From Madurella fahalii (taxonomy: Eukaryota > Ascomycota > Sordariomycetes > Sordariales), in the NCBI GenBank assembly GCA_029876055.1, contig CM056874.1:8742001-8806000 (forward strand): a stretch of 64,000 bases of DNA, given 5' to 3'. Position numbers and translations under genes: made by a program. Of the stretch, positions 21,681 to 32,315 are shown in pieces; position 1 is the first letter of the stretch, and each line of letters begins with the position of its first letter. The notes beneath the pieces were generated by a model that made no database searches, was not told the DNA's origin, and saw only the letters and a list, made by a program, of their open reading frames with translations.

Positions 21681-23948
21681 TCAATCATCCAGCCCTCCCC
21701 ACTCGCTCTCCTCGCCTGCCTCGGGACGACCACCACCATTCCGCTCCTGCTCCCTCTTCTGCCTCTTCCTCCGCTTGCTCGCCTCGATGGCTTGCTGGCG
21801 ATTGTGCTCCCTCCGCCTCTCCCACGAGCTCTTGGTCGTGATGGTGGCCTTGCCGCCCGAGCGCCGCGACTCGACGCCGCGGACCTTGAGCTTCCGCTTA
21901 TCCTCCTTGGCCACCTTGGGCAACGCATCCAGCAGCCACCGCTGCACGGCCTGTTCGGCGCCGGCCCTGCCGGCCTGCTTCTCGCTCGCGGCGATGACGT
22001 TGGCCACGCTCCTGACGAATGGGATGTCGTCCTTGGTGTAGAAGGTGACGGCGACGCCGCCCTCGCGGCCGGCGCGGCCGGTGCGCCCGGCGCGGTGGAC
22101 GTAGCCCGCCGCCGACGTGGGCACGTCGTAGTTGACGACGCCGTTGACGCCGGCAAAGTCGACGCCGCGCGCGAGCACGTCGGTCGTGACGAGCACCCAC
22201 ACCTCGCCGGCGCGGAACCGCGCCATGATGCGCGACCGCGCCGCGTCCGAGAGCGACGAGTGCAGCACCGCCAGGCGCGCCGAGCCGCCCGCCTCCGGCC
22301 CAATGTCGTACCGGAGCTCGTCGTGCAGCGCCTGGGCGCGCTCGATGGTCTGCGTGAAGACGAGGAAAGGGGGCCGGAGCGGTGGGCCCGAGTCGGCTGA
22401 CGAGACTGGGTGGAGGAGTTGCCGCAGGGCGAGGAGCTTGCCTGCTTCGGTGGCCGTGTAGATGAGCTTGTGCGTGATGTTGGGGACAGCCGTGTCTTTG
22501 AGGCCGACGACGAGGCGGATCAGGGGACGCCGGGCGGAGTGCTTCGATCGCTTGTCGAGCTGCTTGGTGATGAGGGCTTCGATGTTGGAGGCCATGGTGG
22601 CGGACCAGCAGGTCAAGCTGACATTGGGGTGGGTGCAGGCTCGCCAAATGCCCATGGTCTGCTTGCGAAAGATGGGGTCGAGCAGGACGTCTGCCTCGTC
22701 GAGGATGAGGGACCTGACGGCGGGGAGGACCTTTCTGGGCCCGGACTTGCCTCCAGAGAGAAAATTCAGCAGAATCTTTGGCGTCGTCACCAGGATGTCC
22801 ACCCTGGCGGGGGCCAAGCCGCCCCCATCCTTGCCAGTATCCCCAACGTCCGACTCTTCCCCTTCGCTTTCCTCCTGCTCCTCCTCATCACCACTCTCCC
22901 CCTCACTCCCGCTCTCGTGCTCTTCATCCCCCTTCTTCTCACTACCCTTTACCTCCTCCGCAGCAAGCCTCAGCCTCCCCTTCATCAAGACGACCCTCAC
23001 GCCCGTCCCAATCGCCAACTTCCTCCCCTCATTCACAATCTGGCTCGCCAGCTCCCTCGTCGGCGCCACAACAACCGCCTCTAGCACGTGCTCATCCCGC
23101 CCCCTCCCTTGCTCCGCACGCCGCCTCAGGACCCCGTCGATAGCCGGAATCAGAAAGGTAATCGTCTTGCCGCTGCCCGTGGGCGCAACGGCGAGGAAAT
23201 CCACTCCCCCTTCGGCTGCAGAGGCAGAAGAAGACGAAGAAAACGCGCTCTTGGATTTCTTGAGTGCCGTGGCCGGCCGCAGCAACAGGGGCAGGCTGCC
23301 CATCTGCACCTCTGTGGGCACGCGGAAGCCCTGCGCCGAGATGTTGTCGGCCAGCTGCGGCGAGACGTCGTAGACGTGCCTCAGCTCGGAGAAGGAGGTC
23401 AGGGGTTGGGGGTAGATCTGTTGCTTGTGGTCGTCCTTTTTGGGCTTCTCAGCCTCGTTTTTCTCGCCCCGCTTCTGTTTCTTCTTCTTCTGCTGTTTCT
23501 TGTCCTGTTCCTCCCCCTCTGCGCTGCCAGTCGCCCTGTCAGTAGTTTGTTGCGGTTGCTGTCCCGAAAGGACCGTAAACTTGAGGCGGTGCGACCGCAG
23601 GATCTGGCGGCATTCGTCTTCGTCTAGCAGCTTGATCTTACGCTTCTTGGGTGGTGTGTCGCCGTCGGGCTGGGCATCAGTTGGCTCGGTCTCGGCGGCG
23701 GGTTTCTTGGGCGCAAAGTAATCCACGTCGCTTAGGTCGGCGTCCTCGTCTTTGTCTGCTGGCTCGCCATTGTCCTGCGCGCCGCGTTTTCTTTTCCGCT
23801 TCTTGCCTCGGGAACTGACGGGATCGTGGAAGAGCTGCGGGTGGGGGAGCGCACCGGCCGAGGGAAGCTGGGCCGTGGCTGCCGCACCGTGTGGTTTGTT
23901 CTTATGGTTCGGCTTAATGCCCCGCGAGAGGACTTTGAGAATGTCCAT
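21681..23948 (-). CDS. ROK1: DEAD-box RNA helicase Rok1
   Basis: An intronless gene of 755 residues. The start at 23948 is preferred over an in-frame ATG upstream because it opens with MDILKVLSRG, the characteristic start of Rok1 proteins. The N-terminal 180 residues are charged and Lys-rich, with a DVDYFAPKK patch. The helicase core has the Q motif (GFRVPTEVQ, about 207-215), motif I APTGSGKT (255-262), PTREL (296-300), DEAD (417-420), SAT (449-451), TTDVLARGVDF (588-598) and HRAGRTGR (618-625). An acidic insertion (about 340-372) sits between motifs Ia and Ib. The C-terminus is basic. Rok1 unwinds snoRNA/pre-rRNA duplexes and is needed for 18S rRNA processing in the nucleolus. It lies 293 bp downstream of ISM1 on the same strand. 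Confidence 0.95.
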   Translation of the reverse strand: MDILKVLSRGIKPNHKNKPHGAAATAQLPSAGALPHPQLFHDPVSSRGKKRKRKRGAQDNGEPADKDEDADLSDVDYFAPKKPAAETEPTDAQPDGDTPPKKRKIKLLDEDECRQILRSHRLKFTVLSGQQPQQTTDRATGSAEGEEQDKKQQKKKKQKRGEKNEAEKPKKDDHKQQIYPQPLTSFSELRHVYDVSPQLADNISAQGFRVPTEVQMGSLPLLLRPATALKKSKSAFSSSSSASAAEGGVDFLAVAPTGSGKTITFLIPAIDGVLRRRAEQGRGRDEHVLEAVVVAPTRELASQIVNEGRKLAIGTGVRVVLMKGRLRLAAEEVKGSEKKGDEEHESGSEGESGDEEEQEESEGEESDVGDTGKDGGGLAPARVDILVTTPKILLNFLSGGKSGPRKVLPAVRSLILDEADVLLDPIFRKQTMGIWRACTHPNVSLTCWSATMASNIEALITKQLDKRSKHSARRPLIRLVVGLKDTAVPNITHKLIYTATEAGKLLALRQLLHPVSSADSGPPLRPPFLVFTQTIERAQALHDELRYDIGPEAGGSARLAVLHSSLSDAARSRIMARFRAGEVWVLVTTDVLARGVDFAGVNGVVNYDVPTSAAGYVHRAGRTGRAGREGGVAVTFYTKDDIPFVRSVANVIAASEKQAGRAGAEQAVQRWLLDALPKVAKEDKRKLKVRGVESRRSGGKATITTKSSWERRREHNRQQAIEASKRRKRQKREQERNGGGRPEAGEESEWGGLDD

Positions 23949-24241
23949 TTGATGGACTTGGTTTGCCGGGTTGCCGTCTGAGGAAGCCCGCGGTGACTTC
24001 TTGGGAACTCGATTTGGAGGTAAATTTTGGGCCAGAGAGGTGCGATAAGAAAAAAAGTCCTGCCCCACAGCAGCCGCCAAGAGCTTATCGCTTCTTGGGT
24101 ATTCCATTGACGAATGCGACAACCAATACCGGGTACCGAAGGTACCGATTCACGGATTGATGCACCAGGTTTCGTCGTGCCAAAAACGGGGTATCCGTTG
24201 CAAGATGTCTACTTCTATCTATCTTACACCTGTTCGTACAC

Positions 24242-27200
24242 CTACTCTACAGAATCACCAACAATATCCTCACACCGGCCACAGAGCGTATCTTCCTTGG
24301 GCGCAACATAGCGCCAGCACCGTGGGCACTTGGCTTGCTTCGGCGAGAGCACCCGGGCCTTGCACACGGCTCCATCAAGTTCAAACTCCTCGACATAGCT
24401 CCACTCCACATCCTCTCGGACATGCCCATTGAGCTCAACCGAAGACACGACAAACATAGCCTCCAGCTCGTCCTTGTATCTGCTTAGCACCGACAGCGCC
24501 CTCCCCTCGGGCACCTCGAGCACCACAGAGCATTGCAACGACGAGCCCAGTACCTTGTCTGCGCGCGCAAACTCGGACGCCGCCTTGATCGCCGCATGTG
24601 TGCGCATCAACACAGGCATATCCTCGCGGAGCTGCAACTCGTCGAGTGTGATGCGACTGCTGTCGATGACAGGGGCGCTGTAGAGCTGCTGAAGCGGGTG
24701 GATGATGGAGTCATCCTCCCTCAGCCACGCCGGGCGGTGCTCCCAGGCTTCTTCGACCAAAACAGGAGTGATGGGCGCAAGCATTCGGAGGAAACCAACG
24801 AAGATAGGCTCCAAGACGCCGCCGCCATCCCCGCAATACAGCCTGTCCTTGAGCGCCTCGAGGTAAAACGCCGAGAGATCATTGGTGATCCACCTATTGA
24901 GGTTGCTAAACGCCTTGTTGAACTCGTAGTTGTCGTAGTGCTTGCCTACTTCCTCCATGACGTATTTCAGCTGAATGAGCGCGATGTGGTCAACGGCTGT
25001 CAACGGGGCCGTCCGGGCCGACTTGTGCATGGAGCCCGTCAGCATCTTCACGGTAGTGCGGTACTTGACCAGTGCTTGGTGGATCGTCTTGAGCACCGGC
25101 TCGCCGAGGACAATGTCGTGCGTGTAGTCGCTGCTGGCCACCCAGAGACGCAGGGCGTCAGCACCGAGCGCGTCCTTGACCGGCGGCGTGTTTCCCCCCT
25201 TCTTCTTGGTCTTGAGCGGCGGGAGCAGCGAACCATCCATGACTTGGTCGGCCGAGATGATGTTGCCTAGCGACTTTGACATCTTCTTGCCGTCTTTATC
25301 CAGCGTGAAGCCGTGGGTGATGAGCGTCTTGAACGGCGACAGGCCCAGCGTGTTTGTGGTGGAATTCGTGCTCCGGTCCGCCATGCCAGCCACACGTGTG
25401 AGCAGGCTAGACTGGAACCAGCCGCGATGCTGATCGGACCCTTCGAGGTAGACGTCTGCTTGCCTATCCATCATGGCCCAGCTACTCCCGCTGTCAAACC
25501 AGACGTCCATCGTGTCCAGACCGCGCAAGTACTCCGCCTTGCCACGGAGCAACGCAGGGACCCACGCGGGGTCGTCAGGGGCATCAGTCCACCAGGCATC
25601 CATTCCCCTCTCCTGGATGACCGATATGATGTGGTCGATGACCTCGTCAGTCATGACGGCATTCCCGTTTGGCTCGTACAGCGCGGGTATCGGCACCCCC
25701 CAAGCTCGCTGCCGCGAGATGCACCATTCGCTACGGCCCTTGACAAACGATTCGAGCCTATTCCGCCCAGTTTCGGGTACGAAGCGCACACCGTCGAGTG
25801 CTGCCAGAGTTTGGTCCTTGATCGTATCCACATCGGCAAACCACTGAGCCGTAGCCCGGATGATGATGGGCTGCTTGGTTCTCCAATCGTAAGGGTACTT
25901 GTGCCGGTACTCATGAACGTTGAGCACGTCGTCTCCAAGCAGCTCCAATACAGCAGCACTGCCACCATCCAAGACGGATATGCCCTTTAGACGATCAGGC
26001 TCATCGGGGAATGCCTCGCCGGTGAACAGGCCATCGTCGTCCACTGGTGCAGACACAGGAATGCCCAGGGATAGGCAGGCTTGGTAGTCGTCGAAGCCGT
26101 GGCCCGGGGCGCAATGAACGAGGCCGCTTCCAGACCCCTCCATGACGAACGAGCCATGAATTATGGGCTGCGGAGCAGCCGATCTCCCGCGAAGTACGTT
26201 TAGGTACTGCAGCTGCGTGAGCTGGCCGCCCTTGACAGTACCAATGATCTCGGGCGCTATCCCCTTCCCCAGCAATACGTTCGCAACACGTTCCAGGCAA
26301 TTCTCGGCAACCAAGATCGCATCTTCCCCAATGCGTACAATGTGATATGCAAAGTCCTCATGCACGGCAATCACCCTATTTGCGGGTAGCGTCCAAGGCG
26401 TTGTGGTCCAAATGACAGCGTACAATCTGCCCCTGAACCCCTCCAAGCCGGGCAGGTGGCCGTACTCCCCAACGACGGGGAACCGGACGTACGCGGCCCT
26501 CGACACGTGGTTCTCGTTGTACTCGAGCTCGGCCTCTGCCAGGGCCGTGCCCGACGACGGCGACCAGTATACGGGCTTGTACTTTCGGTAGATGAACCCA
26601 CGCCGCGTCATCTTCTGGAACAGCCGTAGCTGCCTGATCTCGTAGGCCATGTCCATCGTCTTCCACGCGGCCTCCCAGTCGCCCATGACTGCGTATGTCC
26701 GGAAGCTCTTCATTTGTTCTTTCACCGTCTTCGAGGCGAGCTTGCGCGCCGCCTTGCGGATGGCGCCCGGCGACATGGTCTTGCCCCCGGCGGCCCCGAC
26801 AGCCTTGAGCTCGATCGGTAAACCGTGGCAGTCCCATCCTGGTATGTACGACACGCGGCGCCCTAATCGTGACGTCGCTGATCAGCAAAGAGGAGAGAGT
26901 CAAGTCAAGTGCTGGTCGCCGGCGCACCTTGCTGGACCTTGACGCGGAGGATGATGTCCTTGAGGATCTTGTTCAGGGCGTGCCCGGCATGCAGACTTCC
27001 GTTGGCGTACGGCGGCCCATCATGCAAGAGGAACTCGTCGTCAGCGGGGCGATTGGCCGCCTGCCACTTGTAAAAGTCATCGGCGCATCGTCGGATGTAC
27101 TGCTCCTGGTTCTTGGGCGACGGACGTGGGCTGCGAACTCGTGAGTGACCAAGGCCTTTCTTTTTAAGCTGGGGCAAGCATTGCGGAAATGCTTACGGAA

Positions 27201-27246
27201 ATGTCGATTTGGGCAGCCTCAGCGTCGATGCCCAGTTTTTCGACAT
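24242..27246 (-). CDS. ISM1: mitochondrial isoleucyl-tRNA synthetase
   Basis: Three exons, 27246-27197, 27130-26928 and 26862-24242, give 957 residues. The first exon is only 50 nt, and both introns (66 and 65 nt) are confirmed by frame. The N-terminus (MSKNWASTLRLPKSTFPPRP) is basic and hydroxylated, fitting a mitochondrial presequence. Class I signatures are present: HIGH-type HAGH at 64-67 within DGPPYANGSLHAGHALNK, GWDCHGLPIE, and KMSKS near residue 609 (GKKMSKSLGN). The C-terminus carries a bacterial-type zinc knuckle, CPRCWR and then CGRCEDIV (about 935-953). It charges mitochondrial tRNA-Ile with isoleucine and edits valine. The bacterial-like architecture marks the organellar enzyme rather than the cytosolic Ils1. 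Length is normal and no key motif is missing. Confidence 0.96.
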
Positions 27247-28209
27247 TGTCTCTGGGGCGTCATAGCGGGAGAGAGCAGTTTGCCGGCGCGAAAATGTTGA
27301 CTTGGTAGGGAAATTTTACACGACGTCCCGTTATCGGGGTTTGGGCTGCCGAAAGGAGTAGGCCCAGACCCACTGCCCCCGGCAGTTTAAAACAGCACAC
27401 ACAACCGAGTTACATTCTTGGCTCAAATAGATTCGTTTCAACCTAACGTTACACTTGCATAGGAATTTATTAGTTAGCTTCCTTCAATGATTTCTTTCCT
27501 AGATTTTGAATGCCTTATCACACGTGCCGTGAAAGACATCCTTCCCATTCAGATAGAGGTTATTACAGGTAGCTTGCGATATATTTTATATGGCACAGCA
27601 GTTCTACTAGCGGTTAGAAATATCTACTACATACAACCTGTTTGTTGTGAATATAACGCTGAATCTAATTAGGCCTAAGCAAGGTGATACATGATGCACT
27701 TCAATACATCCATTGTGAGTACAGCAGAGTGCAGACATGACCTAGACCATACTGTTGTTCGCTCATGCACAATCTCGGTAAGCCGATGCCTAACAAATAT
27801 TCATATATATGGCAGCAGGGCATTGGTGCAACTTTCTACATCTCCTTTTAGCTACTATAGGTACTCTACTGCAGTATATCTTTGCGATCCGAACCTTCTA
27901 CTCAAGCCAGGAGTATGTAGGTACTATGTGGCGGCTCTCCTTGATTGGTTGTGGTGGGCTGCGTGTACGGTGTAGAATAGCTACCTTAGTGTAGTCGGCA
28001 AGGCTATAAAACGACAAGTCACAATTGTGCTAGAGACACATCTCCTGCAGGTGAGTTGGTTACCAGAATGCAAACTTCATTTATTAATGCTCAACGGTCG
28101 CAGCCAGTATTCTTGCCCAACCGACTTCCTTCCCCCAGCCCCATTTGTGCTCAACCCCATCTGCTTCAAATGCTCGGACGCATTCCACGCTTGCGATTTA
28201 AAAGTAGAA
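27247..28209. other. A/T-rich spacer upstream of ISM1
   Basis: Noticeably richer in A/T and in-frame stops than its neighbours, especially about 27420-27900. No coding segment is recognised. It leads directly into the kinase relic, so it may be decayed sequence, but I see no transposon motif or terminal repeat. Confidence 0.45.
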
Positions 28210-28682
28210 ATGCTGATCTGTGGCTCGACAAGCATCATTGAACATGTATCTCTGGGCGTCGTTTTGAAGTAGCCGATCAAACTCGCAGACCAACACGAGG
28301 CCGCACGAATTGCGAACTGTTCTCCTTCGAACGGCGAATTCTTGAGAGACTAGGTGAGCATTCCAGGATTGCCAGGTAATGTTAAATCATAAAATCTACC
28401 AGGAGAGCAACTAATACCTTCGTCCAGCCAACATGCTTGTGCACGAGACCGTACCGGGTGCTCGGGACTTGCAGCTCTCTGACTTCGGTGGCTCGGTATG
28501 CCAAGAGCTGGACGCGGATTGTATACCCTAACTTCAAGATGGGAAAGTTCCCTAATGTTGAGCACTTGCCGGTAGGAGAGGTGATTACAGAGTGTTGGAA
28601 GACGGAATTCGCAACAGCAAAAGACGTCTTGATAGCCCTGGACAAGTCTCCCTTGACCCAGCAATCTTGTATCGAGTCTTGA
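28210..28682 (+). pseudogene. broken serine/threonine protein kinase gene
   Basis: Fragments of one kinase domain appear in order but in different frames. First, at 28219-28318, comes STSIIEHVSLGVVLK, an in-frame TAG (28270-28272), then PIKLADQHEAARIAN (the glycine-rich/lysine region of a fungal kinase type). After a frame change, 28320-28376 reads FSFERRILERLGEHSRIAR (helix C region), then a stop. At 28415 onward comes YLRPANMLVHE, the catalytic loop with Tyr where the usual 'DLRP' has Asp, followed by DLQLSDFGGSVCQELD (the DFG segment) and a stop. In a third frame, from about 28540, comes FPNVEHLPVGEVITECWKTE and then ATAKDVLIAL (the C-lobe end). The regions between helix C and the catalytic loop, and between the DFG segment and the last helix, are mostly deleted. 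The domain is about 150 residues instead of 260 and cannot be catalytic. Assignment to a kinase is by motif order only. Confidence 0.8.
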
Positions 28683-29066
28683 ACATTTTTGCGGCTATGC
28701 CGGACTGCTTACCTACAAGAATTGTCTCTTAGTTTGGTCATATCCTTGATGGATGATGAGGGCCTTCCATAACCCCCAATAACCCATACAAGCCGCCTTG
28801 AGCAACCGACCCACCCTGTCCAATGTACAGTGCTGTGACCCTCGATGCGTTCCCCTCCGTAGGTAGCCCGGCCGTGGCTATTTATAAGAAAGATCTATAC
28901 TCAACTGCTTTCTCCGGTCCTCGCACGCATCATTCTTCTTGCGCACCCTCCAATCTGCCTTCTGGTCCCCTTCCTACCGAGCTAAGTTGCATTGCACCAT
29001 GCTGCACAGCCCCCTGCTGGTACCTCCCAATCGAATGCAAGGTGGCAGTGTTTCCCGTACGGCTGT
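28683..29066. other. spacer with a TATA-like element reading toward the MYND gene
   Basis: CTATTTATAAG at 28879-28889 is followed by a C/T-rich tract and an ATG at 28999 on the plus strand. This is a promoter-like arrangement pointing into the 3' end of the oppositely oriented MYND-finger gene. The ORF from that ATG carries no recognised motif. Confidence 0.35.
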
Positions 29067-29759
29067 CTACGTTAACGTCACCATGGAGGCCACACGGGAT
29101 TCCGGCCCCGCAGTGCCCTGTTCCATAGCCACCATCATCTTTCTCATGGCTGTCCCGTCATGTCCTGCTGGGCCGCGGCAATAGACCGCCTCGGCAAACA
29201 TGCGCAATTGCATCGGGAAGCGCGGGTCGCCGTAGTGCTCGATGATGTCGCTCTTCTCCACCGCACAGCGCAGGTTCTGGAACTGCGACGAGTCCATGCC
29301 GAAGTCTTCGCACTCGCTCTGTTTCTCGGCATTCCACCACGGCGGAAGCAGGCCGCCTCGCGAACCAGCGAGCCGAAGAAAGTGTCCGAAACCCTTCAGC
29401 CCACTGGGTGCCCCTGCGTAGAGGCTGTTGGCTTCGATCTCGCCCTCCAGCGCGTAGGTATCCTCGACACGCAGGCGGTAGGCGTCGAGGAGGAGGCGGT
29501 ATACGTCCTTCTCAGAACGGTTGTGCAGCCATGTGCCGTTGTCGAGGCGGGTGAAAGGTTCAGTAATGCCCTGGTCGACGCCTTTGGGAGGCGAGAGCAT
29601 TGGTGGCTGAGGGCCGTCCTTGCCGCATACCTTCTTGTGGGCCTTCCAGTCGGCTTTCTGGCAGTCGCGAGAGCAGTAGAACGTGACCGAGCACTTGGCG
29701 CAGTGCTTCAGAGTCACCTCGGGAGGTGTCTTATGGCAAGTGGTGCAACGCTGGGTCAT
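29067..29759 (-). CDS. MYND-type zinc-finger protein
   Basis: A single exon of 230 residues. The ATG at 29759 is the first true start and lies just before the finger. The MYND ligands are complete: Cys5, Cys8, Cys20, Cys23, Cys29, Cys33, His41 and Cys45. The rest (about 60-215) is a mixed-charge domain with WLHNRSEKDVYRLLLDAYRL and PPWWNAEKQSECEDFG, a region I know from small MYND-finger proteins of filamentous fungi but whose function is not established. MYND fingers bind proline-rich peptides. There is no SET domain, so it is not a methyltransferase. It is intact, unlike the kinase relic next to it. Its function is not assigned. Confidence 0.85.
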   Translation of the reverse strand: MTQRCTTCHKTPPEVTLKHCAKCSVTFYCSRDCQKADWKAHKKVCGKDGPQPPMLSPPKGVDQGITEPFTRLDNGTWLHNRSEKDVYRLLLDAYRLRVEDTYALEGEIEANSLYAGAPSGLKGFGHFLRLAGSRGGLLPPWWNAEKQSECEDFGMDSSQFQNLRCAVEKSDIIEHYGDPRFPMQLRMFAEAVYCRGPAGHDGTAMRKMMVAMEQGTAGPESRVASMVTLT

Positions 29760-31240
29760 CTTTGAGGATGGATTTGTGAAATGGAGCGGACAAAGTTGTG
29801 TCCCCTTACACAAACCTTGTATGAGGGGTTGGCACCTGGCGCCGGCTGCTGAGCATCACGTCCCTAGATATGGCCATAATTGATGGTGCCCAACACTCAC
29901 GTGGGCGCCACGTCGCGATGACCACCGCCCTACGCGTGAGGCATGGATCCCTGCCGTGCCCAGCGCGTATCGTCTCGCACCCTGCACTTCTCCTATCGTA
30001 GAAGAGCACAGAGACATAGCCCTCGTTACCTGTGATGCACCAGCTAAGTCACCATTCTGGTGTGCGGGTAGGAGCGACGTACACATGTTAAAACGGTACA
30101 TTACCAGTCCTACCGGAGCTCTCTGGTGACATATTTTTCGGACCGTGTACTCCGGACCGTTTCGGTCCATCAGTGTCACGGAGTAGCACCAACGGCGGTG
30201 TGAATTACAAAGTAAGAGGCGGGCCAGCGCCGGGTTCACTAGAGTATCTGCCCATGGGGCTCTAATGTAGTATTTGCTGTTACGCAGTCTCAGCCCCGAT
30301 CCAAGCTTGCCGGAACCTGGGGACCGGATCGCCAACCGAGCATAGCGGCCCAGGCCCATCGGTTTGCAGTTCTCGGCGCGTCAAAGTGGGCAGTAAACAC
30401 GTCCGTCTCTAGTTTGTTCGCCGTTTGCGGCGGCTTCCGTTCTTAGCTGATTAGAACTCGTTAGCGTGACCCATTCAGCGATGGTGCTTCAAAAATTACA
30501 CTGCTCCTCATCTCCAAAGTGCAATGATGGGGATCAGGTCACATGGTGCTGTGCTACGGCAGTTGGAATATATGTAGTCACAGGTTTGAAATCGAGCATT
30601 CAATGACATGTGATCCGGAAGTCGCTAGGGACTTAACGTGGGTGAGGCTTCTTTCCCTCTGGCGATGATAATGGAAACATGACTCTGTCTCATGGCCGCT
30701 GGCAACGAAGATACCGTCACTCCTCTCCGAGACGAACATTTCCATATGAAATAGTCCGTCATACTGGCACAATGTCTCATGATCGGTGCGGTTGTCAACA
30801 AAGCTATCGCGATACCGGAATCGAGAGTCAATAAGAAAATAAAATTAACTGATATAAAAGCTTGGGCAGTAATGGAAACTGCCAGAAGCTGAACGCAGGA
30901 GGCTGAAGAAAAACGCAAAATATCAGGGTCGATACCAGCCGGTTGTACCATCCATGTCTTGAGGCTAAGGCATAATGAAAATGGCGCGTACGCCAACTTG
31001 CCTTAAAGACCCTTTCAACCGATCGGAGAGGCGCGGTTGGAGGCTTCAGTGATGGACTTGCGTCTCCCAGAGCAAAATGATCAACGCGAGAGGTCGGTCT
31101 CATGACTTTGTAAACTCTGCACACCACACCGTATCCCCAATCAGCGACGAGAAGAGCCATTCTGATGGTCATACGACCTGGCACTTACCGGGGAGCATTC
31201 CGCTTCAAAGCTTGGGCCGTACCACTTGCGCCATGACCAC
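29760..31240. other. gene-poor spacer
   Basis: The upstream region of the MYND-finger gene and beyond. Weak open frames on the minus strand (about 30625-31184) have some hydrophobic stretches, but no family motif or convincing gene structure was seen. Confidence 0.45.
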
Positions 31241-31243
31241 GTG

Positions 31244-31441
31244 TATATATCCCAGTCTTCCATGCTCAGTCTTCAACGCCCCGGCCCCTCGTGGCCGAAT
31301 GGTCACAGGAGTCGGGGCGTTTGGCCCTACCGCCCGGGGCCATGGGGATCGAGCCTTCGGGTTCGATTCCCGACTGAGTCGCCAGTCTCTCCCGAACCGA
31401 CCGACCGGAGCAAAACCCCCAGGGCCGGGGGGGGGGTTTTT
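31244..31441 (+). tRNA. tRNA-like Pol III unit, probably a tRNA pseudogene or tRNA-derived RNA
   Basis: Pol III signals are in the correct order and spacing. A TATATAT element lies at 31244-31250, about 35 bases before the tRNA-like part. The A box TGGCCGAATGG is at 31292-31302 (one mismatch to consensus), and a perfect B box GGTTCGATTCC is at 31360-31370. A T5 run at 31437-31441 could terminate transcription. The T-arm is intact (TCGGG, loop TTCGATT, CCCGA), followed by CTGAGTC and a genomic GCCA. However, the sequence before the A box (CCCCTCG) cannot pair with CTGAGTC, and no normal anticodon loop with U33 is seen. The spacing fits a long-variable-arm tRNA (Ser/Leu type). I judge it a degenerate tRNA or another tRNA-derived Pol III transcript; no amino acid is assigned. 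Confidence 0.4.
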
Positions 31442-32315
31442 CGTAGCCATTGACCTCCCTTGCAACAAATCCGACGGGGGGCTCAGTGGTGAGCTTTTTG
31501 TTTGTTTTTTTTTTCCTTGTCTTTTTCCCCTTTCACCTATTTCTGACTGATGTTAAATGCGCTGGCTCAGATCGCGAATGCCCCTGATCCAATGTGCCTT
31601 GGCTGGCCCTGCAAGAGTTGAGAGGGAAAACCACCGCCGCTAACTTGTACGAATGTAAGGTATCTATGAACGATTCCTTGGTATACGGCAGGCACACACA
31701 CATACGCAAACATTACTTTATATCCCTTCAGTCTTCCGCATAAATCCTGGTACTAATTTCTCATCACCTCAAGATATCTCGGTCCTCCGGCAGCTCGGTA
31801 TATTGTCACGATAAGAACTTGGCTAAGGTTCGCGAGTCATGCCTCCCATCGGGCTGGCCGCCATCGATTCTACGGTGGTCGCATGGCGGGGTGTGGCCAT
31901 TATGGCGAGAGCATAGGATTTCTTACTCCTAACGGGAATAATAGCTAGGTATGGACGGCCAGTATGGTGCAGAAGGAATACATCGTAGCTAGGTCGGCTC
32001 GAGCCGTTCACAAGTTCCAGCAACGAGAGGCTAGTGTAAGTTTTTTCGTGACATTTTGTTCTCCGGGTGAAAAGGCTTCTTGGTTTATTAAACGTGTTTG
32101 CTGGGTGTTTGTGATGAGCCAACGGTCCGGGTTCCGTCTTTCTTCGTCATGGCCAGCCCTACGGTCCGTTCCCTGCAAGCTGCTGCCGGCTGACAGCCCC
32201 ACTCGCTACGTTTATCATTTAGTGCAGGAGCTGGAGCTCGGTTCAATATCACAATTCAACGCAGCGCACTTCTCTCACTCAGCATTTCTCAGAGCGCTTC
32301 TTCTCAGACGACACC
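31442..32315. other. upstream region of the 32316 gene
   Basis: No supported gene is seen. The last ~100 bases are A/C/T-rich, consistent with a 5' leader. Confidence 0.45.

Noticed and set aside
23949..24122. N-terminal extension of Rok1 by 58 residues
   Set aside because: The frame is open, but Rok1 proteins start with MDILKVLSRG, and the extension would use up much of the short gap to ISM1.
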